A DNA stretch of 6,387 nt from Chloroflexota bacterium (GTDB lineage: Bacteria; Chloroflexota; Limnocylindria; Limnocylindrales; CSP1-4), in the NCBI GenBank assembly GCA_021785115.1, contig JAJYGO010000404.1:1-6387 (forward strand), given 5' to 3'. The translations under genes and the position numbers were made by a program. The first letter of the stretch is position 1, and each line of letters starts with the position of its first letter. The notes below the pieces were generated by a model. The model did not search any database and was not told the DNA's origin. It was given only the letters and a program-made list of their open reading frames with translations. Of the stretch, positions 1 to 5,214 are shown in pieces.

Positions 1-1
1 G

Positions 2-358
2 ATCGAGGAGCTGATCGCGCTGGCCCGGGAGATGCGCGCCGCCGATGCCCGCGGCGAGGCGCTCGGGCTCTCGGAGGACGAGCTCGCCTTCTACGACGCC
101 CTGGAAGCGAACGACAGTGCGGTCGCCGTGCTCGGCGACGAGACCCTGCGGGCCATCGCGCGGGAACTGGTCGAGTCGGTCCGGGGCAACGTCACCATCG
201 ACTGGACCGTCCGGGAGAACGTCCGGGCCCACCTGCGGGTCCTCGTCAAGCGCATCCTGCGCAAGCACGGCTACCCGCCCGACAAGCAGGAGCGGGCAAC
301 GCTCACCGTGCTCGAGCAGGCCGAGGTCCTCTCGGAGCACTGGGCGACGGCCGCATAG
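2..358 (+). CDS. hsdR: Type I restriction endonuclease subunit R, C-terminal part (5' truncated by window edge)
   Basis: This is the last 118 codons of a gene that enters from the left; the frame is open from base 2 to the TAG at 356-358, so the ATG at 32 is internal. The text matches the conserved C-terminal helical region of HsdR (the DUF3387-type tail): a run [14 protein letters not shown], then a segment with [38 protein letters not shown] and [12 protein letters not shown]. In the family this tail follows the nuclease and SF2 translocase domains and is thought to contact the methylase core of the HsdR2M2S complex, which cuts unmodified DNA far from its recognition site. The nuclease and helicase motifs lie outside the window, so activity cannot be judged. 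hsdM and hsdS are not here and would be expected to the left. Family assignment is firm from the motif text; intactness is unknown. Confidence 0.9.
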   Translation: MEELIALAREMRAADARGEALGLSEDELAFYDALEANDSAVAVLGDETLRAIARELVESVRGNVTIDWTVRENVRAHLRVLVKRILRKHGYPPDKQERATLTVLEQAEVLSEHWATAA

Positions 359-484
359 GGCGGGTTCGGTCAGGCTCGGCGACGCCACGCGTCCGGCGAT
401 GGGTGCACGCGGATGCGCCGATGGAGACGGACGGGAGCGGGGCCTCCGGTAGCCTCGGCGCCTCGCCGGAATGGTGCGGGTGTG

Positions 485-504
485 CCGTCGCACCGGTTCG
501 ACGG
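485..504. terminator. Hairpin between convergent genes
   Basis: CCGTCG (485-490) and CGACGG (499-504) form a perfect 6-bp stem around an 8-base loop. It sits 16 bases beyond the stop of the minus-strand gene ending at 521 and about 125 bases past the hsdR stop. There is no T-run on either side, so if it acts at all it would be as a pause or factor-dependent site. The stem is short for a 70% G+C sequence and may be chance. Confidence 0.25.
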
Positions 505-520
505 TCGCTTGGCCCTGCGA

Positions 521-778
521 TCAGGCGGCGATCGCCGTCGGCGCGTAGCCCACGGCGCCGTGGGACGAGCGGACGGTCACTACGCGGCCCTGTCGGACCT
601 CCTCGTCGAGCGCGCGCATGAGCGCGCGTCGGTAGAGGTAGCCATGGGTCCGCGCCCAGCCATCCAGCTGGTAGGAGAGGTAGGTGGCCGGCGTCAGCGG
701 ACGTCCGCCCCGCAACACCCGCTGCGCCGAGTCGGCCAGGTAGGGATCGAGGTACATGGAGCGTGGCTTCGCTGGCAT
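521..778 (-). CDS. Hypothetical protein, 85 aa
   Basis: I do not recognise the family. The protein is basic and mostly helical in appearance. The N-terminus has MPAKPRSMYLDPYLADSAQ, followed by a Tyr-rich middle (YLSYQLDGWARTHGYLYRR, about residues 33-51), an acidic helix RALDEEVRQG (about 55-64), and a short strand-like end with VVTVRSS and VGYAP. A small winged-helix or helix-turn-helix DNA-binding protein is conceivable, but nothing proves it. The ATG at 778 is chosen because GGGAGG (788-793 on the plus strand as CCTCCC) lies 9 bases upstream. The frame is open much further, but the extension is Arg/Pro-rich, looks non-coding, and would run through the promoter of the divergent glycosyltransferase. 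It could be co-transcribed with the possible small gene at 873-1031, 94 bases upstream, and converges with hsdR. Confidence 0.6.
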   Translation of the reverse strand: MPAKPRSMYLDPYLADSAQRVLRGGRPLTPATYLSYQLDGWARTHGYLYRRALMRALDEEVRQGRVVTVRSSHGAVGYAPTAIAA

Positions 779-872
779 CGCCGGTCGCCTCCCGTGGGGG
801 GCCGCCGAGCGTCGCCTCGAGATGAGGCGGGTCGGTCGGCGGTGCACGAGGATCGCAAACCCGGCGATCGCG

Positions 873-1031
873 TCAAGAGGCGTCGGCGCCTGTGCGGCGG
901 GAAGCGTTGTTCTTGGTGGTTTCCTTGGCGGCCCAGCCGCATTCGGAAGGCTCGCCGTCCGCGCAGGGCGACCCTGACGGCGGAGGTCGCTGCGCGACCC
1001 TTGGGCCGACGGCACCGCAACGCGGACACAC
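873..1031 (-). CDS. Possible small zinc-ribbon-like protein, 52 aa
   Basis: A GTG at 1031 opens a frame of 52 codons ending in TGA at 873. The predicted protein starts MCPRCGAVG and later carries PCADGEPSECGWAAKE. The four cysteines (residues 2, 5, 23, 31) give CxxC-x17-C-x7-C with a CGW ending, the usual look of a treble-clef or zinc-ribbon knuckle pair. The tail is polar (KETTKNNASRR). An AGGGGG-type Shine-Dalgarno (complement of 1044-1050) lies 12 bases before the GTG, somewhat far. A TACCCT -10 box (complement of 1062-1067) lies further upstream. Third-position G/C bias is present but weaker than in neighbouring genes. The same frame is open for a long way upstream, but there it is antisense to the glycosyltransferase. 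It could be chance; the cysteine pattern and start signals are why I keep it. Confidence 0.4.
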   Translation of the reverse strand: MCPRCGAVGPRVAQRPPPSGSPCADGEPSECGWAAKETTKNNASRRTGADAS

Positions 1032-1061
1032 GAGCGGCCAGTACCCCCTTGTCTCACTTTC

Positions 1062-1092
1062 AGGGTACCGCGCACCGGGGGGCTTGCGGCAA
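1062..1092 (-). promoter_or_regulatory. Candidate promoter, leftward (towards 1031 and 778)
   Basis: On the minus strand TTGCCG (complement of 1087-1092) is followed by a 19-base spacer and TACCCT (complement of 1062-1067). Transcription would begin near 1055, leaving a leader of about 25 bases that contains AAGGGGG before the GTG at 1031. The -35 half is shared, as part of a palindrome, with the rightward promoter. This is pattern-based only. Confidence 0.35.
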
Positions 1093-1114
1093 GACGGGGG
1101 GCGTGCGGTAGAGT
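1084..1114 (+). promoter_or_regulatory. Candidate promoter of the glycosyltransferase gene
   Basis: TTGCGG (1084-1089), a 19-base spacer and TAGAGT (1109-1114) form a plausible housekeeping-sigma promoter. The -10 fits the TAnnnT type common in high-GC bacteria. Transcription would start near 1121, giving a leader of about 37 bases with GGGAG at 1145-1149. The spacer is 1-2 bases longer than the optimum. Confidence 0.4.
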
Positions 1115-1157
1115 CCCGGCCTTGCTCGGAACATCCACGGATCTGGGAGCTCACGAC

Positions 1158-2363
1158 ATGCGCGTCCTGTTGTCCAGCTGGGGCTCGCGGGGGGACATCG
1201 AACCGCTCGCGGCACTCGCGCTCCGGCTGCGCGACCTGGGTGCAGAGGTCCGGGTGTGCGCGCCGCCGGACGAGGAGTTCGTCGAGCTCTTCGCCCGCGT
1301 GGGCGCGACGCTCATCCCGCTCGGCCCGACCACGCGATCCGTGGCGGCCGGGCTGAAGGCGCCGTCGCCGGACGCCGCGTTCCGGCTCGCGGCAGAGCTG
1401 GTCGCCGCGCGGTTCGAGACGCTTCCCGCGGCGGCCGAGGGGTGTGACGCCATCGTCGCGACCGGCCTCATGCCGGCGGGAGCGCGGGACGTCGCAGAGT
1501 CGCTCGGCATCCGCTACGTGCTCGCGACCTTCCACATCTTCGGCCTGCCGTCGCGGCACTTCGCGCCGGCCGCGCGGCCCGGCAAGCAGTCGCCCGCGGG
1601 CGAGACCGACAACCGGGGGCTATGGGCGCAGGACGCGGAGCGCGTCAACGCGCTGTACGCGGAGCCGCTCAACCGGGGCCGCGCGGCGATCGGCTTGCCT
1701 CCAGTCGACAACGTCCGCGACTACGTCCTCACGGACCAGGTCTGGCTGGCCGCCGATCCGGTCCTTGCCCCATGGCAGGACCTGACCGATCGCGACATCG
1801 TCCAGACGGGGGCCTGGATCCTGTCCGACGAGCGCCCTCTCCCGAACGAGCTCGAGGCGTTCCTCGACGCGGGCGAGCCGCCCGTGTACGTGGGTTTCGG
1901 GAGCATGGCGATGCACATCTCGAAGGACCTTGGCCGAGTGGCGATCGAGGCGACCCGCGCACACGGCCGCCGCCTCATCCTCAGCCGAGGCTGGGCCGAC
2001 CTCGCGCTGACCGACGACCGGGACGACTGCCTCACCGTCGGCGAGGTGAACCACCAGGCGCTGTTCCGGCGCGTGGCCGCCGTCGTGCACCACGGCGGCG
2101 CGGGCACGACGATGACCGCCGCCCTGGCGGGCGCCCCTCAAGTAGTGGTGCCCCAGATTGTCGACCAGCCGCATTGGGCGCGCCGGGTGGCTGAGCTCGG
2201 CATCGGCGCGGCACACGAGGGTCCCGATCCGACCTCGGAATCCCTCGCGAGCGCGCTCGGGACGGCCCTGGCCCCCGAGACCCGCGCACGCGCGACCGCG
2301 GTGGCCGCCCAGGTCCGCACCGACGGAGCCACGGTGGCCGCAAGGCGGCTGCTCGAGTCGTGA
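1158..2363 (+). CDS. GT-B glycosyltransferase, vancomycin aglycone glucosyltransferase/YjiC-like
   Basis: A complete 401-residue family 1-type glycosyltransferase, the usual length of this group. These cytoplasmic enzymes move a sugar from an NDP-sugar to a small lipophilic acceptor (macrolides, glycopeptide aglycones, sterols or flavonoids). The N-terminal acceptor domain opens with MRVLLSSWGSRGDIEPL; Asp13 in GSRGD is the position proposed as general base in the GtfB family. The linker leads to PPVYVGFGSM (GFGSM at 246-250), which starts the C-terminal nucleotide-sugar domain. VVHHGGAGTT (HHGGAGTT at 311-318) is the pyrophosphate-binding signature, and VPQIVDQPHWARRV carries the sugar-contacting Asp-Gln at 336-337. 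All key residues are present, so it should be active. ATG 1158 is preferred over the TTG at 1122 because GGGAG lies 8 bases before it and the family starts at MRVLL. No sugar-synthesis or acceptor-pathway gene is nearby, so the substrate cannot be told; a stand-alone xenobiotic or antibiotic-inactivating role is one possibility. Confidence 0.95.
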   Translation: MRVLLSSWGSRGDIEPLAALALRLRDLGAEVRVCAPPDEEFVELFARVGATLIPLGPTTRSVAAGLKAPSPDAAFRLAAELVAARFETLPAAAEGCDAIVATGLMPAGARDVAESLGIRYVLATFHIFGLPSRHFAPAARPGKQSPAGETDNRGLWAQDAERVNALYAEPLNRGRAAIGLPPVDNVRDYVLTDQVWLAADPVLAPWQDLTDRDIVQTGAWILSDERPLPNELEAFLDAGEPPVYVGFGSMAMHISKDLGRVAIEATRAHGRRLILSRGWADLALTDDRDDCLTVGEVNHQALFRRVAAVVHHGGAGTTMTAALAGAPQVVVPQIVDQPHWARRVAELGIGAAHEGPDPTSESLASALGTALAPETRARATAVAAQVRTDGATVAARRLLES

Positions 2364-2372
2364 CGAGGCTGA

Positions 2373-2433
2373 AGCCAGCCCACGGCGTCGCGGCCTGTGC
2401 CCAACCCCCTCTTCGCCGTCGCCGGCGCTGGCT
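2373..2433. terminator. Large imperfect hairpin in convergent gap
   Basis: AGCCAGC (2373-2379) pairs perfectly with GCTGGCT (2427-2433). Inside it CGGCG (2383-2387) can pair with CGCCG (2420-2424), and CGGC (2391-2394) with GCCG (2415-2418), leaving small internal bulges and a loop of about 20 bases. The structure begins 9 bases after the glycosyltransferase stop and lies between two convergent genes, as expected of a bidirectional terminator. There is no T-tract on either strand, so it is not a textbook intrinsic terminator. Confidence 0.4.
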
Positions 2434-2548
2434 CGTACCACGGTAGGCGAAGGATTCCAAACCCCAACAACGCTGCCTGCCGCACAGGTCTGATGGTCCC
2501 GGCGCGACCGCTGAGATTTCGTATACAGACCCTTACTTCGCGCGCGCC

Positions 2549-3070
2549 TCAGCAGGATCCCGACGCGTGCTTGATCGTGACGACCCGAAAGATGGGCACC
2601 GTCGTGTTGCCGCCGATCTGGGTGTCGTAACTGTACGAACCGCCATCCACGACGGTCATCGCGACCACGTCCCCCTGTACGAAGTCCGCCAGCTTCGCCT
2701 CGTCTCCACCGAAGAGCGCGTTGTCGCTCGCGAGGTACCAGTCGGGCTCATCTCGATAGGAGGCGTTGCCTCGGAACACATCCGGCCCGGTCGCTGCGTC
2801 GAACTGGGTGATGCAGGCCCAGAGCTTGTACCCCCTGCCAAAGTACTTGTCGGGATCCTTGACGATGAGCGCCCATGTCCGAGCGCTGATCGCCACATAC
2901 GACGCCGCCGTCTCCGGTATGGGTCGCTGGGTCGGCGTCAGCCCCGGCTCTGCGGGCGGTGCCTCCGTCGCCACGGGGGCCGGTGGTGCCGTGGGTGGCG
3001 CGGCTGCGGGCTGCGCCGCACAGCCGGTGATGACGAACATGGCGACTAGGAGTACGACCGCCCGACGCAT
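2549..3070 (-). CDS. Secreted lipoprotein with OB-fold-like domain, 173 aa
   Basis: The start at MRRAVVLLVAMFVITGC gives a basic n-region, a hydrophobic core and a lipobox ITGC with lipidated Cys17, so the protein should be exported and anchored to the outer face of the membrane. A Pro/Ala linker (about 18-52) leads to one globular domain (about 53-173). Its motifs are WALIVKDPDKYFG (66-78), ITQFDAATG (87-95), a VQGDVVAMTVV strand (131-141) and GSYSYDTQIGGNTTVP (144-159). I recall this order (KDP-Y-G, then the QFDAATG strand, then GSYSYDT-IGGNTTVP) from small secreted proteins of actinobacteria, where an OB-type beta-barrel is suspected; that fold is my inference. ATG 3070 is chosen over GTG 3097 because GGGAGGG lies 7 bases upstream and the signal peptide then starts correctly. 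No enzyme motif is visible. It ends with Cys173, which could pair with Cys86. Confidence 0.85.
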   Translation of the reverse strand: MRRAVVLLVAMFVITGCAAQPAAAPPTAPPAPVATEAPPAEPGLTPTQRPIPETAASYVAISARTWALIVKDPDKYFGRGYKLWACITQFDAATGPDVFRGNASYRDEPDWYLASDNALFGGDEAKLADFVQGDVVAMTVVDGGSYSYDTQIGGNTTVPIFRVVTIKHASGSC

Positions 3071-3086
3071 CTCTTGTCCCTCCCTC

Positions 3087-3104
3087 GGGACGCCCACTCA
3101 CGAT
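3087..3104. repeat. GGGACGCC..TCACGAT element, copy 1 (upstream of lipoprotein gene at 3070)
   Basis: GGGACGCC (3087-3094) and TCACGAT (3098-3104) are separated by 3 bases. Both blocks recur with no spacer 18 bases ahead of the other lipoprotein start (3962-3976). The element sits 17-34 bases before the ATG, where a -10 region and leader would be. Confidence 0.3.
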
Positions 3105-3135
3105 ACGCCCGTCAACTGCCTCGTGACACGCGATT

Positions 3136-3153
3136 CCGGGGACGCCTCCCGGT
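3136..3153. repeat. CCGGGGACGCCTC element, copy 2
   Basis: Bases 3136-3148 are identical to 3959-3971, and 16 of 18 bases match when extended to 3153. It lies about 65 bases before the lipoprotein start at 3070. A 13-base match is near what chance allows in a sequence this GC-rich, so position is the main argument for it. Confidence 0.25.
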
Positions 3154-3380
3154 ACTGTCGCCCGCTCCCACGGCGGACGATCGGGCCATGCCGGATGGCC
3201 GGTGTGCTCGGGTGCGCCCGTCGCTACGGTCGCGGGGTCCGGCTCCGGGCCGTCCCGACAGGGGATGGGGAGCCGCTCGTGCGATCACGACGCCTCGGCT
3301 GACACTGGCCGGGGCGTTCGTGCATCCGGGCAGAAGCATGCGCTGAGACGGCGGCCGTTCGTCAGTCTGGCGAGGCCGCC

Positions 3381-3944
3381 TCACGGACGAATGACGGGCA
3401 CGGACGGGAGTCCCAGATCGGCGCGGACGAGGTTCGCCGTGTCCTGCGCGACGGCCGACGCCTTGCCTGCTAGGGTGTCCAACGTCGTCGCGTCCGTCCA
3501 GTCCCGGGCGGTCGACGCTCGCAGGTCGGCGGCCTCGTTGGCGGCGACCTGGCGCAGCAACAGCTTGACATCGGCCGCGCACGCCGCCGGCCAGATTGTC
3601 TTTCGGAGGTTGTCGGCGAACCGGCGATCGAGCGTGGCGGTGGTCTTGTAGCAGGCGCGGAATGCGCCCAGTGACAGCCACTGGCCGTTGGCGACGTACT
3701 TCTTGAACGCCGCGTCGATCGCGGCGTTGTAGGCCCCGGCCAGGACCAGGTACCGCTTCGCGGCGGCTGCGACCGTCATGGGGGCGGCAGGCGCGGACGG
3801 CATCAAGCTCGCAGCGAGCGTTTGGGAGGCCGTAACCGTGGGCGGCGGCGCCTCCACGCCCGGGCTGGAGGGTGCCGGAATGGCCGAGCTCGAGCAGGCC
3901 CCGACCAGGATCGCCACCAGGACCGCGCTGATCGCCGCACGCAT
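3381..3944 (-). CDS. Secreted helical lipoprotein, 187 aa
   Basis: The N-terminus MRAAISAVLVAILVGACSSS is a lipoprotein signal peptide with lipobox VGAC and lipidated Cys17. A low-complexity Pro/Ser/Ala/Val linker follows (about 18-56). The rest (about 57-187) is Ala-rich and looks all-helical, including AAAAKRYLVLAGAYNAAIDA, a central part with RACYKTTATLDRRFADNLRK, then WPAACAADVKLLLRQVAANE and LAGKASAVAQDTANLVRADL. Cys98 and Cys122 could form a disulfide outside the cell. I do not recognise a named family; a helical bundle exposed on the cell surface is as far as the sequence goes. ATG 3944 has AAGAGG 7 bases upstream. It is not homologous to the lipoprotein encoded at 2549-3070 beyond the shared export signal and linker style, and the 310-base gap argues for separate transcription. 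Confidence 0.8.
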   Translation of the reverse strand: MRAAISAVLVAILVGACSSSAIPAPSSPGVEAPPPTVTASQTLAASLMPSAPAAPMTVAAAAKRYLVLAGAYNAAIDAAFKKYVANGQWLSLGAFRACYKTTATLDRRFADNLRKTIWPAACAADVKLLLRQVAANEAADLRASTARDWTDATTLDTLAGKASAVAQDTANLVRADLGLPSVPVIRP

Positions 3945-3958
3945 CGTGTCGCCTCTTA

Positions 3959-3976
3959 CCGGGGACGCCTCACGAT
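3959..3976. repeat. CCGGGGACGCCTCACGAT element, copy 3 (upstream of lipoprotein gene at 3944)
   Basis: This is the contiguous form of the element seen at 3087-3104 and 3136-3153. It lies between the ribosome binding site of the gene at 3944 and the candidate -10 box TAGGAT at 3975-3980. Confidence 0.3.
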
Positions 3977-3980
3977 CCTA
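3975..3980 (-). promoter_or_regulatory. Candidate -10 box of the lipoprotein gene at 3944
   Basis: TAGGAT on the minus strand fits TAnnnT and would start transcription near 3968, giving a leader of about 24 bases that includes the AAGAGG ribosome binding site. No good -35 hexamer is seen at the right distance. Confidence 0.35.
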
Positions 3981-4036
3981 CCCCCGGCGCATCCGGGGCC
4001 CAGGCGGCCCGTACCCGGGACACCCCGCCCTACCCG

Positions 4037-4061
4037 GGCCCCGTCGCTCGCCGGCGGGGCC
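4037..4061. terminator. GC-rich hairpin after the membrane-protein gene
   Basis: GGCCCCG (4037-4043) and CGGGGCC (4055-4061) form a perfect 7-bp G/C-only stem with an 11-base loop, 14 bases past the stop of the minus-strand gene ending at 4076. On that strand no T-run follows. It could separate this gene from the promoter of the lipoprotein gene downstream. Confidence 0.4.
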
Positions 4062-4075
4062 TCTTCCTTGAGCGG

Positions 4076-4846
4076 CTACGGCTCGGGTGCGGACCCGGGA
4101 CCCATAGCCAACGCGGCGGCGCCCCGGGCGACATCTGCCCGTGCGTCGGATGCTGCCCGGTCCCGTGCCGCGATCTCCTGCGCGACTCGATCGCGCTCCG
4201 CAGGATCGCAGGTCACGTACTCCGCTCCGGTCGGCTGCGGTGGCGCCCCGAAATACGGCCCGCTGACGATCTGGTCGCCCTCAATGCGCCGGAGGTAGGC
4301 GGACGGCGCGAGCCACGCGTGCCCCTCGAACGCCAGGACGATCTCCGCGAAGCCCTGGCAGCGGGCCTCACACTGCACCAGGCAGAGCATCGTCTGCAGG
4401 TAGTCGACGGCCACGTGCCAGTCGGTCTGCACTCTGTCCTGATCGGGGACGGCGATCCGGTCGAGACCGGCCAGTAGCCTTGATTGCCGCTCCCGCACGG
4501 CCGTCTCCAGCCACACCAACCGCGCCAACACGTCACCGCGCATGTCGACCTCGGCGAGCAGCTCGTCGACGGCCACGAATGACAGCGGAAGCCCCCGCAA
4601 GCGGTCCGCGGCCGCCAGGCTGCGCGTCGGATCATGCGACCACCACTGGCAGTCGCTGAGGAGCTCCACGAGGGCCGCACGAAACGCCGACGCCCGGCGC
4701 TCACGCGTGGCCGCCGTGCGCGCGGTGACGCTTTCGCGGGCCACGACGAACGTCGCGCCGGCCAGGATCACGGTGCCGATCGCGACGGCCCACTCGGGGA
4801 AGCCATTGGCGGCGATGCTGTGCCAGTCCACAGTCGGGAGGGACAT
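4076..4846 (-). CDS. Single-pass membrane protein of unknown function, 256 aa
   Basis: A short N-terminal part (MSLPTVDWHSIAANGFPEW) precedes one hydrophobic segment (AVAIGTVILAGATFVVA, about residues 20-36). Next come a basic stretch RTAATRERRASAF (43-55), typical of the cytoplasmic side, and a long soluble region that looks mainly helical. Notable parts are LVELLSDCQWWSHDP (59-73), LSFVAVDELLAEVDMRGDVLARLVWLE (88-114), a Cys-containing helix with TMLCLVQCEARCQGF (152-166) and an Ala/Arg/Asp-rich C-terminal helix (about 215-245) that may be coiled coil. I do not recognise a family, and there is no enzyme motif. The N-terminal TM anchor with a helical cytoplasmic body is common for scaffold or sensor proteins and for some defence proteins, but no role is assigned. 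ATG 4846 lacks a Shine-Dalgarno sequence; a TAGGCT box 10 bases upstream suggests a nearly leaderless mRNA. GTG 4897 would add 17 unremarkable residues. Confidence 0.75.
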   Translation of the reverse strand: MSLPTVDWHSIAANGFPEWAVAIGTVILAGATFVVARESVTARTAATRERRASAFRAALVELLSDCQWWSHDPTRSLAAADRLRGLPLSFVAVDELLAEVDMRGDVLARLVWLETAVRERQSRLLAGLDRIAVPDQDRVQTDWHVAVDYLQTMLCLVQCEARCQGFAEIVLAFEGHAWLAPSAYLRRIEGDQIVSGPYFGAPPQPTGAEYVTCDPAERDRVAQEIAARDRAASDARADVARGAAALAMGPGSAPEP

Positions 4847-4856
4847 CTCACTGGGG

Positions 4857-4862
4857 AGCCTA
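4857..4862 (-). promoter_or_regulatory. Candidate -10 box placing a near-leaderless start at 4846
   Basis: TAGGCT on the minus strand ends 10 bases before the ATG, so transcription would begin within about 0-4 bases of the start codon. This explains the missing ribosome binding site. No clear -35 is visible. Confidence 0.35.
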
Positions 4863-4984
4863 CCAGCCTGCCCGGGTCGCCAGGATGACCCACGCACCGG
4901 CTACGCTGGCCCAGGACGCGCGAAACGCCCCCGGGGTGGTGTCGGAGTGCGGCGCGTGCGATGTGTCCGCGGTTTCACAGGTCG

Positions 4985-4990
4985 CTACGC
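4985..4990 (+). promoter_or_regulatory. Candidate -10 box placing a leaderless GTG start at 4999
   Basis: TACGCT fits TAnnnT and its last base lies 9 bases before GTG 4999, the distance at which transcription would begin on or next to the start codon. The -35 region (about 4962-4967, TGTGTC) is poor. Confidence 0.3.
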
Positions 4991-4998
4991 TGTCGCTC

Positions 4999-5214
4999 GT
5001 GACCTGGCCGCCGGCGCTCGAACCGCTCTCGTTGACCGCGCCTGAGCCCGTGGCATGCATGACGCCGGACGAGCGGCACCTGTGGGAGCTGGCGAACGCG
5101 CAGGTACGCTCGCCGGCACCCCGGCCCTGCGCCGATTGCCCGGCAGCGTGGGCGCGCCGGCTGCGTGCCGAGGGACGCTGCAACGGCATGCCGGGCGCGT
5201 CCGTGGCGGCATGA
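4999..5214 (+). CDS. Small cysteine-containing protein, 71 aa (or 51 aa from ATG 5059)
   Basis: The conserved-looking core is MTPDERHLWELANAQ followed by RPCADCPAAWARRLRAEGRC and NGMPG. It has a CxxC pair (residues 44 and 47 counting from GTG 4999) and a third Cys 14 residues on (61), followed by Asn-Gly. The helix between them is rich in Arg. Small proteins with CxDCP...GRCxGxPG text occur in phage and accessory regions of high-GC bacteria, as far as I recall, and are probably metal-binding; the function is unknown. GTG 4999 is chosen because a TACGCT box 9 bases before it allows a leaderless message, while ATG 5059 has no ribosome binding site. The 20 extra residues are Pro-rich, so 5059 remains possible. 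The frame stays open up to 4885. It diverges from the membrane protein gene at 4846 and converges with the gene ending at 5362. Confidence 0.5.
   Translation: MTWPPALEPLSLTAPEPVACMTPDERHLWELANAQVRSPAPRPCADCPAAWARRLRAEGRCNGMPGASVAA

Larger units (their letters stand above)
3071..3380. other. 310-bp intergenic region between the two lipoprotein genes
   Basis: I see no convincing gene. Short open frames exist on both strands, but they are Arg/Pro/Gly-rich, lack ribosome binding sites and read as GC-rich noise. The part next to 3070 should carry the promoter of the lipoprotein gene that starts there and contains two copies of a GGGACGCC element described separately. No clear -35/-10 pair and no strong hairpin after the gene at 3944 was found. 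Confidence 0.5.

Noticed and set aside
608..627. GCGCGCATGAGCGCGC inverted repeat
   Set aside because: It lies inside the 85-aa coding region over Arg/Ala/Leu codons and is explained by codon choice.
413..1111. 232-codon plus-strand open frame
   Set aside because: Arg/Pro/Gly-rich shadow of the minus-strand genes, no ribosome binding site, and it runs into the divergent promoter.
873..1559. Long minus-strand frame antisense to the glycosyltransferase start
   Set aside because: Arg/Gly-rich composition over the glycosyltransferase and no start signal there; only the last 52 codons, outside the overlap, look like protein.
1620..2441. 273-codon minus-strand open frame inside the glycosyltransferase
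   Set aside because: It is antisense to a gene with all family motifs; the Arg/Gly/Ala-rich translation is typical of GC-rich antisense frames.
2445..2475. tRNA T-arm-like GGATTC..AAACC near the end of the convergent gap
   Set aside because: The spacing is wrong (an extra base breaks the T-loop), the T-stem does not pair, and no acceptor or anticodon stem could be built around it.
2487..2531. GGTCTG and CAGACC inverted repeat
   Set aside because: Six-base arms about 33 bases apart with no supporting structure; not distinguishable from chance.
3074..3346. 90-codon plus-strand frame ending in a GNAT-like ITTPRLTL
   Set aside because: Only eight residues resemble the acetyltransferase start, followed by a stop soon after; the rest is Arg/Pro noise.
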